Under the pieces are notes generated by a model. That model saw only the letters and a list, made by a program, of their open reading frames with translations. It did no database searches and was not told the origin of the DNA. Source: Saccharibacillus sp. JS10 (GTDB lineage Bacteria > Bacillota > Bacilli > Paenibacillales > Paenibacillaceae). From it: 64,000 nt of DNA. The stretch lies in the NCBI RefSeq assembly GCF_024436065.1, contig NZ_JANFNS010000003.1, positions 372,001-436,000 of the forward strand, written 5' to 3'. The position numbers were made by a program, and so were the translations under genes. Positions 8,167 through 16,971 of this stretch are shown here, piece after piece; the stretch's first letter is position 1; every line of letters starts with the position of its first letter.

Positions 8167-10848
8167 TTAATTCGTGAACGTAAAGTCATTCGAAGCCGAA
8201 GACAAAGCGTTCGATGCGGCTTGAGTACCGTTTGACACAGACAATACATAAGCACGGTAAGGCGTACCTGCTTGCAGCGCGTTACCGTAAATATCGGTGT
8301 CGCTGCTGCTCAAGTTGAATGTTGCACTTCCGTTCGAAGATTTCGAGAACGACTGCTGAGCATTGCTCGCCGTTGTTGTCGTGAAGTTCGCAACATCGGC
8401 AGCACGTACCAACAATACGCGGTAATCGGAGATTCCAGACGCATTGGTCGGAGGCGTGAAGTTAACCGTTACTGTACCGGTATTCGCTGTAACTCCGATC
8501 GAAGATACCGCTTGTACCGAAGCTTCGGACAGCGAAACTTCTGCCGAACCACTCGACAGCGAGTTCGCACCGCTTCCAGCCACAGTCAAGACATAGATCC
8601 GGTACTTGTTGCCGGTCGTGATCAGGTTGCCGAATACATCTCGGCTATTTGCCGCAAAAGCTTGGCGAATTTGCCCCGTTCCAGCTTTCGATACCGTTAC
8701 ATAGTTGGATGTTGCGTTAGCATCCGCTAACGAATACGAACCGGAACGATCCGAAGGAACCGCAAGCAAACGATATTGGGATACATTGTCTTCGTTCGTC
8801 GAACGTGTGAATGTCGCTTCGATGTCGCTTGCATTACCGCTTGCTCCGGTTACGGTTGCCGCTACATTCGTAGCGCCGGATACCGCAGAGTTGCTTGTCA
8901 GCGATACGGCGTTCGATACGCCAGACAACGCATAGTTCGCGTTGTTGTTTGCGGAGTTCGTCGATCCAACGGAAAGGACGAATACACGGTAGCTTACGCC
9001 GTTACGAATCGGCTCACCGTTCACATCGCGAGTCGATGCGTACAAGAACTGACTTTGGTTCGCGCCTGTTTTCGGTACAGCCGTATAGTTGGCTGTAGAC
9101 ACATTGATTGCCGACGCCAGATTGAAGTTTGCCGCGCTCGCTGCTTTTACAACCAAGATGCGGTATTGCGACAAGCTGTTCTCGTCTGCTGCACGGCCGA
9201 AGGTTACGAGCAAGTCGCGTCCGTCGCCATAATCGCCAGCATCGTTAAGAGTCGGCGTCGAAGCTGCACCTACGCTGTAGTTGCCTGTCAGCGTGATGGC
9301 TTGAGAAGCGCCCGACAATACGTTGGTGCTCGAAGATGTACCCGAACCGATGGTCAGAACGAAGACGCGGTAAGCTGTACCGTTGCGAATCGGATCGCCA
9401 TCTGTATCGCGTGCTGTGTTTGGCAGCGTTTGTGCGATGTTGGAGCCATTTTTAGTGATCGGCGTGAAGTTTGCGCTAGCTACGCTGTTCGCATTGTTGA
9501 CTGTGAACGCAGCAGCTTTCGAATCTTTTACGACCAATACACGGTATTGGTTAACCAGAGCTTCATTCGAAGCTTTGTTGAACGCTACGCGAAGATCGCG
9601 TCCATCGCCGTAGTCGCTCACGTCGCTTGCCGCTACCGCTGTAGCCGATACATCAGAACCTGCTGTAGTCAGTGTGATCGAAGGCGATGCAGTCGACAAC
9701 GTGTTGTTGGCTGCTACGTTCGACGAACTTGTAGCCAATACGAATACCGTGTAAGGCACATCGTTTCGAAGCAGTTCACCTGCTGTATCGCGAGATTGCG
9801 CGTTCAGAGCTACCGTCGGATTGCCGCCTGTTTTGTTCACTGTCGTCGAATTTTGCGCCGTTACTGCGTTCGCGTTATTCAAGTTGAACGAAGCTGCGTC
9901 TTTTGTTTTTACGACAAATACTTTATAACCGGATACACGTGATTCGTCTTGAGCTTTGGCGAAGCTTACGTTCAGGTCGCGTCCGTCGCCGAAATCGCCG
10001 ACGTCAGTACCTTTTACCGCTGTTGCTGTAGCAGCCAAAGTTCCGTTCAGCGTTACTGCTGTAGAAGACGCCGACAATGCCGTCTTATTCGGAGCAAATG
10101 TGTTGCCTACTGCAAGAACGAAAATTTGATACGACTGTCCAGAAGCCAGAGCTTGACCGTCGCTATCTTTTGATTGTGCAGTCAGAGAGACGGTCTGATT
10201 CGATCCGCTTGGAAGAACCGTCGTATAGCTCGAAGTCGCGGCTTTTGCTGCATTGAACGAAGAAGCATTGCTCGATTTTACTGCATATACGCGGTAATGA
10301 TCGACATACGATTCGTCTGCGGATTTTGTGAACGATACTTGCAGATCGCGTCCGTCGCCGTATTGACCCAAGCTACGTGCCGTTACCGAAGAAGGAGCTT
10401 GCAGATCGTTCGATGTGGTAATCAGAACGCTTTGGCTTGCCGAGTTCCATTTTACGTCTTGACCGAGAGCTTCGCCGACAAAACGAAGCGGAACAACGGT
10501 GTTGCCGTTGATCGCGCGTGCCGGTACGTCCAGCGTTACAGCATGACCGTTGATTGTAGCGGCTTTGGAGCCAATTTTCAGCATAACCGTGTTACTGCCT
10601 TTGTATGCGGTAATCGTTTGTGCTTTTTGGTTCCAAACTACTCTTGCGTTCAGCCCTTCAAAAATACCGCGCAAAGGAACCAAAGTCGTATTGCTTTGGA
10701 TCACCGGAGCTTGACGCGTTACAAGTTGTACGCCATCGATATAAATTTTAATCGCTGCTGCTGCGTCTGCCGAATACGGAATAGCCGAAGGAAGCAAAAG
10801 CGCCCCCGCAAGTAAAGCTGCACCCATTTTTTTCATGTTCTTTTTCAT
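8167..10848 (-). CDS. Secreted copper-amine-oxidase stalk-domain protein with six repeat modules
   Basis: This 893-residue exported protein has a signal peptide at 1-30 (MKKNMKKMGAALLAGALLL, cleavage near ADA). Residues about 32-145 form the copper amine oxidase N-terminal-like domain (TTLVPLRGIFEGL, TVVPLRFVGEALG), a stalk fold common in Paenibacillaceae surface proteins. Six modules of roughly 120-125 residues follow. Modules 1-4 begin with a GDGRDL motif (DYGDGRDLxVxF) and all share QYRxLVVK and a late PYxVFVL strand, resembling fibronectin type III. Modules 5 and 6 have lost the GDGRDL motif. ATG 10848 follows GAAGGGAG by 8 nt; an upstream in-frame ATG adds a non-signal extension. No enzyme motif or anchor is visible. 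Confidence 0.85.
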   Translation of the reverse strand: MKKNMKKMGAALLAGALLLPSAIPYSADAAAAIKIYIDGVQLVTRQAPVIQSNTTLVPLRGIFEGLNARVVWNQKAQTITAYKGSNTVMLKIGSKAATINGHAVTLDVPARAINGNTVVPLRFVGEALGQDVKWNSASQSVLITTSNDLQAPSSVTARSLGQYGDGRDLQVSFTKSADESYVDHYRVYAVKSSNASSFNAAKAATSSYTTVLPSGSNQTVSLTAQSKDSDGQALASGQSYQIFVLAVGNTFAPNKTALSASSTAVTLNGTLAATATAVKGTDVGDFGDGRDLNVSFAKAQDESRVSGYKVFVVKTKDAASFNLNNANAVTAQNSTTVNKTGGNPTVALNAQSRDTAGELLRNDVPYTVFVLATSSSNVAANNTLSTASPSITLTTAGSDVSATAVAASDVSDYGDGRDLRVAFNKASNEALVNQYRVLVVKDSKAAAFTVNNANSVASANFTPITKNGSNIAQTLPNTARDTDGDPIRNGTAYRVFVLTIGSGTSSSTNVLSGASQAITLTGNYSVGAASTPTLNDAGDYGDGRDLLVTFGRAADENSLSQYRILVVKAASAANFNLASAINVSTANYTAVPKTGANQSQFLYASTRDVNGEPIRNGVSYRVFVLSVGSTNSANNNANYALSGVSNAVSLTSNSAVSGATNVAATVTGASGNASDIEATFTRSTNEDNVSQYRLLAVPSDRSGSYSLADANATSNYVTVSKAGTGQIRQAFAANSRDVFGNLITTGNKYRIYVLTVAGSGANSLSSGSAEVSLSEASVQAVSSIGVTANTGTVTVNFTPPTNASGISDYRVLLVRAADVANFTTTTASNAQQSFSKSSNGSATFNLSSSDTDIYGNALQAGTPYRAYVLSVSNGTQAASNALSSASNDFTFTN

Positions 10849-10951
10849 ATATTGTATACTCCCTTCCAAGCGATGTTGGATTTTTGTAAGGATTTCTTTT
10901 TTGACTCTGAAAGGTAGACGCTGGAAATAGGTAAAAGGTTGCACAACTTTA

Positions 10952-12199
10952 TTAAATTAATTGAATCAGTGATAAGATGATCCCGACCAAGAAACCGCAG
11001 ACGGCGCCGTTCACTCTAATCCATTGCAGATCTTGTCCGATCTTTTCTTCCAATAGCTCGACCAATTGCTTATCATCCATGCGATCGACATTGTCGCGAA
11101 CGAGTTGACCGATACGGTAATGATTTTTTTCGGCAAGCTGCACGATGGCATCACGCGTCTTCGTTTCCCACATTTCGATCCGTTCGGGTTCAGCCATCAG
11201 ATTACGCATAATCGCCGCATAGACGCGGAACACGATTTTCCCGCCTTTGGCGCGTTCTTCGGCTGTTTTCTCCAACGCGAACTCACGTAACTTCTCCAGA
11301 TTATCCAAAATGAATTTTTCAGTCGCTTGTTCTTGTAAGACTTCTAACACTTGCCCACGCAAATATTCCAGCTTTTCTTCATCGCCTGCCGCTTCGAACA
11401 ATTTCACGCGTACTTCGCGCAAAATCGCAAGACGCTGTTCGCCGTAAGGATCAAGTAACGAGTCGACACCGGCGACAAGCATGGTCTGAATCATCGAACC
11501 CAGCTTATCTTCGTTGACCATTCCTGCAAACGCTTGAAAAGCAAAACCGGTAAAGCCGCCTACCTTCGCATTCGAAAGCTGATCCATCGCAAGCGTTCCC
11601 ATTGTATCTTTAGTCTCGGGACGCTGTGCCCATGCTTTGGCTTCGCCAAGCACATAATCGAACAACCGGATTTCATAGCCGTCGTTTAACACTTTCGTCA
11701 ACGCCCGATCGGCAAGCCCCGCAGCATCGACATTACGAATATAAGCAGCCGCAGCTTCACGTACCGGCTCAACAGCTTTTTCAAGCGGCAGATTAACGAT
11801 CGCTTCTGTCGCAAAATCCAGCACTTGCTGACGTGTACGCTTGCGCGCCACCCTACGAGTCAACATCTGCCCTGCGGCATGAATCAAATTCAATTTGCGT
11901 AGTTGCTCCGTAATACTTTCTTTGTTGAGCAATTGCGTTTCCATCGCGGATACAAGCGAGTCCACAATCCGTCCTTTATTTTTGAGCAACAAAGACGTGT
12001 GCGGAATTCGCAAACCGAGCGGATGACGGAACAACGCAGTCACAGCGAACCAATCGGCAAGCCCGCCAACCAGACCTGCTTCAAATCCACCAATCAGCAA
12101 AAAGGTCCAATTGTTTTCCGGTAAAAACAAGCTGCCGACAAACCCCACTGCCATGATAATCAGCGAGATTCCAGCCAAATTTCTTGACCCCACATTCAT
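10952..12199 (-). CDS. DUF445 family membrane protein
   Basis: This protein of about 415 residues has an N-terminal hydrophobic segment (LAGISLIIMAVGFVGSLF), the DUF445 signature GGFEAGLVGGLADWFAVTALFRHPLG, a long helical charged middle, and a C-terminal membrane segment (GAVCGFLVGIILSLIQ). Such proteins sit in the membrane with a helical cytoplasmic or extracytoplasmic body; the function is not known. The start is uncertain: ATG 12199 abuts AAGGGGAG, whereas the in-frame GTG at 12193 has better spacing. Its 3' end lies 103 bp upstream of the stalk-protein start on the same strand, without a clear terminator. Confidence 0.85.
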   Translation of the reverse strand: MNVGSRNLAGISLIIMAVGFVGSLFLPENNWTFLLIGGFEAGLVGGLADWFAVTALFRHPLGLRIPHTSLLLKNKGRIVDSLVSAMETQLLNKESITEQLRKLNLIHAAGQMLTRRVARKRTRQQVLDFATEAIVNLPLEKAVEPVREAAAAYIRNVDAAGLADRALTKVLNDGYEIRLFDYVLGEAKAWAQRPETKDTMGTLAMDQLSNAKVGGFTGFAFQAFAGMVNEDKLGSMIQTMLVAGVDSLLDPYGEQRLAILREVRVKLFEAAGDEEKLEYLRGQVLEVLQEQATEKFILDNLEKLREFALEKTAEERAKGGKIVFRVYAAIMRNLMAEPERIEMWETKTRDAIVQLAEKNHYRIGQLVRDNVDRMDDKQLVELLEEKIGQDLQWIRVNGAVCGFLVGIILSLIQLI

Positions 12200-12388
12200 C
12201 TCCCCTTGCTTCGCTTCTATCAAATGATAGGTCTAATTTCTAAAATTTGTCCGTAACGACCAAACTTTATTGTTTATTTTAGTATAGGAAGTGATTGAAA
12301 CGCAAAAAAGAGCTGTAAACATAGAGTAGAACATTCAAAAGTCCGGATTTTTACGATAATAAGCTTGGTGAAAGGATGAACATACAGT

Positions 12389-13051
12389 ATGGATAACATC
12401 ATTTTGGTTACTTTCAAACAAGAAGAGTCATTGCTTCGAGTCGTTGACGAATTCAGTCAAACTCCATCTTCCGAAAATTATTCGGTTATGCAAGCGGCAA
12501 TCCTGCGTAAATCTTCCGGCAACATCATTCGCGAACGCAATCTTCTTTTTAATGAAGAACTCGGCGCGAAGCATCTTACGGACAATCTTATTGATTCGAT
12601 GATCTCGGTTATGTCGGGTCCGATCGGAAGTATAATCGGCGGTTATACGGCGCCGCTGCTCGACGCCGAACTCAATGCTCGGCAAATTGTCGAAGAGGCG
12701 GGTATGCTTGAAGCGATCGGTGCCAAATTGAACGAAAGCGAATGGGCAATGATCTTATTGGTGCGTGAACATAATGAGATCAGCTTAAGCAGTCATCTGA
12801 ATCGAATGGGCGCAAGTGCCGTTGTACGCAAAGACGCCGCTCTCGTTGCGTACGAAGTGATGAACGCACGCGCAATTCGCAGCGAATGGGAAGAACGAAG
12901 CGGAGCTTTTCCGGCAGAAAGCGACGAAGCGTTCAAAGACAGTATCCGCAACGAATTGCGTGAACGAAATCAACGAAATTCGTATGAACACGAGCAATCT
13001 CTTCGCGAACGCTTAGATAGCGATTTTGCTCATATCGAACCGAAAAACTAG
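12389..13051 (+). CDS. Hypothetical protein, DUF1269-like
   Basis: This 220-residue protein begins NIILVTFKQEESLLRVVDEF and holds a glycine-rich hydrophobic stretch MSGPIGSIIGGYTAPLL near residue 75. That layout recalls DUF1269 proteins, in which a ferredoxin-like domain carries a Gly-rich insert. The C-terminal 60 residues are strongly charged (ERNQRNSYEHEQSLRERL) and probably helical. No signal peptide. The ribosome site (AAAGGA) is about 12 nt upstream, a long spacing. The function is unknown and the family call tentative. Confidence 0.6.
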   Translation: MDNIILVTFKQEESLLRVVDEFSQTPSSENYSVMQAAILRKSSGNIIRERNLLFNEELGAKHLTDNLIDSMISVMSGPIGSIIGGYTAPLLDAELNARQIVEEAGMLEAIGAKLNESEWAMILLVREHNEISLSSHLNRMGASAVVRKDAALVAYEVMNARAIRSEWEERSGAFPAESDEAFKDSIRNELRERNQRNSYEHEQSLRERLDSDFAHIEPKN

Positions 13052-13120
13052 ATTTTTTTCCGAAATAACTTGGGTCCCCCGTCGCTTGCGCTTACATATA
13101 TAGAGGAGGTTATTTATTTC

Positions 13121-13660
13121 ATGAAAAAATGGTGGTCTTTATCGCTTTCCCTGGCTTTACTCAGTTCTGCAGTGGTTCCAACTTCGGTATTCGCAGCTCA
13201 AACTTCGGCAGCAGCTTCCAGTCTGACCGCAACGCAAGAAGAGGCGGCACTTACGCCGTCAATGGCGCAGGCTGTTAAGTATGCCGATGCACTGGACAAG
13301 ATCGTGAAATACGAAGACCTAGCTGCCGATACGTTTAATTCCGTCGGTTACGTCTCCGCTTCGAACCGCAAATCGGTCTATACGAAGCTCAACAGCGTGA
13401 TTGTTCCGAACTACAGCAAATTTTATTACCACCTCAAACAAATCAAGCCAGGTAATGCCGAAATCCAAAAGCTGCACAATTATTACCTACAAGGCGCAGC
13501 CCTTCAACTTGAAGGCATGCAACTGCTGAAAAAATCGCTATACGGCTCCAAAATTAATTGGACAACGTATAAACAAGGACAAGCCAAGTTAAAATCCGGC
13601 AAAGCCAAAATCGATGTCTTCATGAAAGGCTTCGAATCCTATATGGATAAACTAGGCTAA
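13121..13660 (+). CDS. Secreted hypothetical protein
   Basis: This 179-residue protein has a clear signal peptide (MKKWWSLSLSLALLSSAVVP, cleavage near VFAAQ). The mature part is a small helical domain rich in Lys and Tyr (VKYADALDKIVKYEDLA, KLNSVIVPNYSKFYYHLKQI). No catalytic or anchoring motif is visible and I do not recognise the family. ATG 13121 is 10 nt after GAGGAGG. It follows the DUF1269-like gene by 69 bp, so the two may be cotranscribed. A strong terminator follows. Confidence 0.75.
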   Translation: MKKWWSLSLSLALLSSAVVPTSVFAAQTSAAASSLTATQEEAALTPSMAQAVKYADALDKIVKYEDLAADTFNSVGYVSASNRKSVYTKLNSVIVPNYSKFYYHLKQIKPGNAEIQKLHNYYLQGAALQLEGMQLLKKSLYGSKINWTTYKQGQAKLKSGKAKIDVFMKGFESYMDKLG

Positions 13661-13702
13661 ATCTTTTTTCTTTTCCCTACCGGCTCCACATATCCAAAAA
13701 GC

Positions 13703-13735
13703 AAAAACCAGACCGCGCTTGCAGTCTGGTTTTTT
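13703..13735 (+). terminator. Rho-independent terminator
   Basis: AACCAGAC / GTCTGGTT followed by a T-run, 40 bp after the secreted protein gene. Repeat copy B begins about 6 bases later. Confidence 0.85.
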
Positions 13736-13741
13736 GCAATT

Positions 13742-13921
13742 AAACTCCACCCTAACTGAAGCAAGGAGACGGAGAGAGAAGTTTAGTGCAGGAGCGTTAG
13801 CGTTCGCCTTTGAAATCGGGAATATACAAATAAAACTTCAATCTCTTTTCCCGATTTCAACAAGCGACCGAAACAAACTTCTCTCGCAGTCTCCTTGCTT
13901 CCTCCCCCACAAGTAACTTTC
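13742..13921 (+). repeat. Dispersed structured element, copy B
   Basis: The helices are 13758-13770 with 13889-13901 (13 bp), 13774-13784 with 13875-13885 (11 bp) and 13811-13822 with 13848-13859 (12 bp). The helix sequences differ from copies A and C, yet all bases pair. The internal-loop strands match the other copies. It is transcribed, if at all, past the terminator at 13703-13735. Short open frames crossing it are not genes. Confidence 0.85.
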
Positions 13922-14054
13922 TCGGCATCCCAGCAGACCCCAACTAAAGTCTGTTTTTTTGTTCTTTTTGCGACAAAAAAATCCAATCTATTCAGTTTAA
14001 GCTCCTTTTTACCGATAATATATCGTTATGCAACAAATTATGACTGATTTTGCG

Positions 14055-14074
14055 TACAATTTATTGCAATTATG
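14055..14074 (+). promoter_or_regulatory. Possible OhrR operator
   Basis: An AT-rich imperfect palindrome (TACAATTTATTGCAATTATG) about 65 bp before ohrR resembles the TACAATT-AATTGTA sites of Bacillus OhrR. The symmetry is weak, so the call is tentative. Confidence 0.25.
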
Positions 14075-14137
14075 TTGTTCAAAATATAAGATGCTAGAAG
14101 AATATGAATTTTTATTGACGAAAGGATCGGTACTGCG

Positions 14138-14575
14138 ATGGATCAACAACGCTTCACACTTGACTCTCACCTCTGTTTTTCCCTTTATGCTTGCTCCCGG
14201 GCGATTTTCCGGATGTATCGACCTTTACTGGATGATCTCAATCTAACGTATCCACAATATTTGGTTTTACTTGTCCTTTGGGATCGGCAAGAGAGCAGTA
14301 TCAAAGAACTGAGTCAAGTGCTCAGCTTGGATTCCGGAACACTGACACCGATGCTTAAGCGTATGGAAGCTTCCGGTCTTCTCGAACGTAGCCGTTCGCT
14401 TGAAGATGAGCGCATTGTCACGGTACGTATCACTGAAAAAGGCTTAGAACTTCAAGATCAGGCTAGTTGTATTCCGGCTTCGCTCGTCGAATCGAGCGGT
14501 CTGGAAATGGAGCAGATCGATATGCTCAACAGCACCATTCGCACACTTATGAAAAGTGTAGATAGTTATCGTTAA
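14138..14575 (+). CDS. ohrR: OhrR-like MarR-family peroxide-sensing regulator
   Basis: This 145-residue winged-helix repressor has an N-terminal LDSHLCFSLYACSRAIFRMY that aligns with the redox-sensing segment of OhrR, with the reactive Cys at about 13 and further Cys at about 19 and 108. PLLDDLNLTYPQYLVLLVLWD and the wing DERIVTVRITEKG are typical of the family. OhrR senses organic hydroperoxides by Cys oxidation and controls the peroxidase Ohr. No ohr gene lies next to it here, so the target is elsewhere or the regulator acts on another gene. A strong terminator follows. Confidence 0.85.
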   Translation: MDQQRFTLDSHLCFSLYACSRAIFRMYRPLLDDLNLTYPQYLVLLVLWDRQESSIKELSQVLSLDSGTLTPMLKRMEASGLLERSRSLEDERIVTVRITEKGLELQDQASCIPASLVESSGLEMEQIDMLNSTIRTLMKSVDSYR

Positions 14576-14588
14576 TCGCGACCTGATC

Positions 14589-14625
14589 ACCGATCGTTCA
14601 TTACGAACGATCGGTTTTTATTTTT
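14589..14625 (+). terminator. ohrR terminator
   Basis: Perfect 11-bp stem ACCGATCGTTC / GAACGATCGGT, 4-5-nt loop, then a T-rich tail. Confidence 0.85.
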
Positions 14626-14725
14626 CCAACTTTCGGCAAACCTAGAACACATGTTACTGTAACTACACAGGTCTATTTATCCGATAACAAGAGTGAACGA
14701 TGTTTTCAGGAAAAGAGGAATCTCA

Positions 14726-16261
14726 ATGACCGAATACCGACGCTTTCTACTCCGGCTTGTGCGCAATTACATCATCGGGTCGGTGCTGGCTGTTCTTTGT
14801 CTGGGAGGAGCCGTCATCTCTTCCGCACTCGATTTACCCGTAGGGGGATTCAATTATCTCTTTATTGTGCTTTTTATTTCCTTCCTTTGTATGATGGGTG
14901 TGGAACTTTTAACTTTCAAAAAACAAGTGAAACCGATTCAGTTTTTATTTTTGCAAGAAAAACCAGCGCTTCATCATATTCAAGACGCTTATGTACAAAT
15001 CCATAGACTGCCGGCATTATCCGTATTTCGGATCATGGGACCGCATCTTTTTGGTTTGTCGATTCCAGCCATGTCATTGACTTTGATCTTTATGAATATC
15101 GGCTGGGTCGATCTGCCCGTCTATTATATCGGAATCGCAGCGTCAGGCGCTGTGCTTGTAGCCGGTATGCACGCCCTGATCGAATTCTTTTTGACGGATC
15201 AAGCGATCCGCCCTCTGCTGCAATACGTCAGCGATATGGGTGAACGCGAGTACGGAGTCAGCGTATCGCTCGATGGACGCGTCATTGTATCGACGCAGCG
15301 CAAGTTCCAATTGAGCGCCTTTTCGATCGGTACCTTTCCTTTGTTCTTTTTCGTGCTTGCTACCCAAATTCGTCTTAGCGTGACCGGTTCGCCTTTGATC
15401 CAGGATTATTGGCAATGGGCTTCACTGATTCTGATTTTCGGCATTGGCTTCTCTTCGCTTGGCGCATGGCTGCTGAGTCGAAGCGTTCGTCAACCGATCA
15501 GCAATTTGGAAAAAGCACTCCGTGCCGTGCAGACCGGAAATTTGGAGACACGCGCTTCCGACCTGTATTCGGATGAATTCTCAAAATTGGTTGCTGGATT
15601 TAACCACATGGTGCAAGGATTGTCTCAACGCCAGCGGGTTAATGAACAATTGCTGCAAAGTTATTTTTCTACCTTGGCTGCCGCACTTGATGCTCGCGAC
15701 ACGTATACAGCCGGTCACTCGCAGCGGGTTGCCGAATATTCGCTACTGATCGGGCGAGGTGCCGGGCTTAACCGCGAAGAACTGGATCTGTTGAACAAAA
15801 GCGCACTGCTTCATGATATCGGCAAAATCGGCGTCCGCGATAGCGTTCTGCTCAAAGACGGCAGATTGACCGACGAAGAATTCGAACAGATCAAAAAACA
15901 CCCGGCGCTCGGCGAAGAAATTTTGAAAAGGGTCGAGCCGCTTGAGATGATGGCTCCTTTGTTACCGGGCGTTCGCTCTCATCATGAACGGTACGATGGA
16001 CGCGGTTATCCAGACGGGCTTGCGGGCAATGATATTCCGCAGCTAGGTCGAATCATTGCGGTTGCCGACGCGTTTGATGCGATGACCTCAGATCGTCCTT
16101 ACCGAAGCGGAATGCCGCTGGAGAAAGCGATCTCGATCATCGCTGAAGGCAAAGGCACACAATGGGACCCTTATTATGCGCAGGTTTTTATCGATGCTTT
16201 TTATCAAAACAAAGAGATTTCAAGCATTTCTGCCGAGTCGTTCAAAACGAAGTCTGGCTGA
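14726..16261 (+). CDS. Membrane HD-GYP domain protein, likely c-di-GMP phosphodiesterase
   Basis: This 511-residue protein has several hydrophobic segments in its N-terminal half (about 12-35, 41-65, 105-130, 135-160, 215-265), then a HAMP linker (SRSVRQPISNLEKALRAVQTG), then an HD-GYP domain. The HD pair (LLHDIGKIG), HHERYDGRGYPDGL and the final metal-site region DAFDAMTSDRPYR are intact, supporting hydrolysis of cyclic di-GMP. ATG 14726 lies 6 nt after AGAGGAA; an upstream GTG lacks a site. Its 3' end converges on tetR through a shared terminator. Confidence 0.9.
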   Translation: MTEYRRFLLRLVRNYIIGSVLAVLCLGGAVISSALDLPVGGFNYLFIVLFISFLCMMGVELLTFKKQVKPIQFLFLQEKPALHHIQDAYVQIHRLPALSVFRIMGPHLFGLSIPAMSLTLIFMNIGWVDLPVYYIGIAASGAVLVAGMHALIEFFLTDQAIRPLLQYVSDMGEREYGVSVSLDGRVIVSTQRKFQLSAFSIGTFPLFFFVLATQIRLSVTGSPLIQDYWQWASLILIFGIGFSSLGAWLLSRSVRQPISNLEKALRAVQTGNLETRASDLYSDEFSKLVAGFNHMVQGLSQRQRVNEQLLQSYFSTLAAALDARDTYTAGHSQRVAEYSLLIGRGAGLNREELDLLNKSALLHDIGKIGVRDSVLLKDGRLTDEEFEQIKKHPALGEEILKRVEPLEMMAPLLPGVRSHHERYDGRGYPDGLAGNDIPQLGRIIAVADAFDAMTSDRPYRSGMPLEKAISIIAEGKGTQWDPYYAQVFIDAFYQNKEISSISAESFKTKSG

Positions 16262-16285
16262 CTTTTACTTGCCATTGATCAGACC

Positions 16286-16339
16286 AAAAAACGCGCCAAA
16301 CGCTTCCCCTTATTGGGCAAAAGCGTTTAGCGCGTTTTT
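16286..16339. terminator. Bidirectional terminator overlapping the tetR 3' end
   Basis: AAAACGCGC-AAACGCTT pairs with AAGCGTTT-GCGCGTTTT. On the minus strand the stem includes the last codons of the TetR gene (stop at 16310). Confidence 0.8.
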
Positions 16340-16864
16340 GATTTGTTGCGGCGATAACGGCTGATCGATATCTTCCCAATCGTAAATCAATTGAAAATAC
16401 GATCGATAGATCAAAAAAGAAATAAGTTTTGGCTCTAACCTGAAGACCTCGCCTTGCTCTATATGTCGATTCACCAAAGCTTCGATGTAAGCCATGATGC
16501 CTTTTTCCAAAGCTTGCCGCATCTCCATAATCCCATGTACGCCCGATTGCCGGGCTTCGCGGTAAATACCGACCAACAGCCGATGACGGGCTCGTAGAGC
16601 GATCATGACATCCACAGTTCGCTCAATATCTTCGCTGAGCCGCTGTCCCGGAAGACATACCTTTTCTGATTCTGACAACAAATCTTTCAGCACATCGTCG
16701 ACAATCGCTTCGATCAAGGCTTCTTTGTTGGCAAAACATTCATAGATCGAGCTTTTGCTAACATGTGCGAATTTGGCAATCCGTTCGATTGTCGTGCCGC
16801 GAAATCCGAATTGCTCCAAACAAAGAATAGCTGCTTCCAAAATTAAACGTCTTTTTTCCTCCAT
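16310..16864 (-). CDS. TetR-family transcriptional regulator
   Basis: This 184-residue protein has an N-terminal TetR HTH (GFRGTTIERIAKFAHVSKSS, then IYECFANKEALIEAIV) and an all-helical ligand domain of unknown specificity. ATG 16864 follows AGAGGGG by 5 nt. It lies directly downstream of the yhgE-like gene on the same strand, separated by a terminator. TetR genes often adjoin YhgE/Pip genes and probably regulate them; that target is inference. Confidence 0.9.
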   Translation of the reverse strand: MEEKRRLILEAAILCLEQFGFRGTTIERIAKFAHVSKSSIYECFANKEALIEAIVDDVLKDLLSESEKVCLPGQRLSEDIERTVDVMIALRARHRLLVGIYREARQSGVHGIMEMRQALEKGIMAYIEALVNRHIEQGEVFRLEPKLISFLIYRSYFQLIYDWEDIDQPLSPQQIKNALNAFAQ

Positions 16865-16883
16865 TTCTACCCCTCTTCCCTAT

Positions 16884-16929
16884 AAAAAAGCTTCCCGGCA
16901 AAGCGAGAACGCTCGCTTGCGGGAAGCTT
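16884..16929 (-). terminator. Terminator between yhgE-like gene and tetR
   Basis: AAGCTTCCCG / CGGGAAGCTT, with further inner pairing of AGCGAG / CTCGCT, ends in a U-run on the minus strand. Confidence 0.75.
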
Positions 16930-16971
16930 GGTATTAATCCTTGATGCGTGGAACTGCCGCCCGCGACGACA

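Noticed and set aside
8776-9942. 388-codon open frame antisense to the surface-protein gene
   Set aside because: Its Cys/Arg/Tyr-rich translation arises from the repeated codons of the real gene on the other strand.
13719-13986. Short open frames across repeat copy B on both strands
   Set aside because: They overlie the helices of the structured element and a terminator, lack ribosome sites, and show no protein-like pattern conserved in the other copies.
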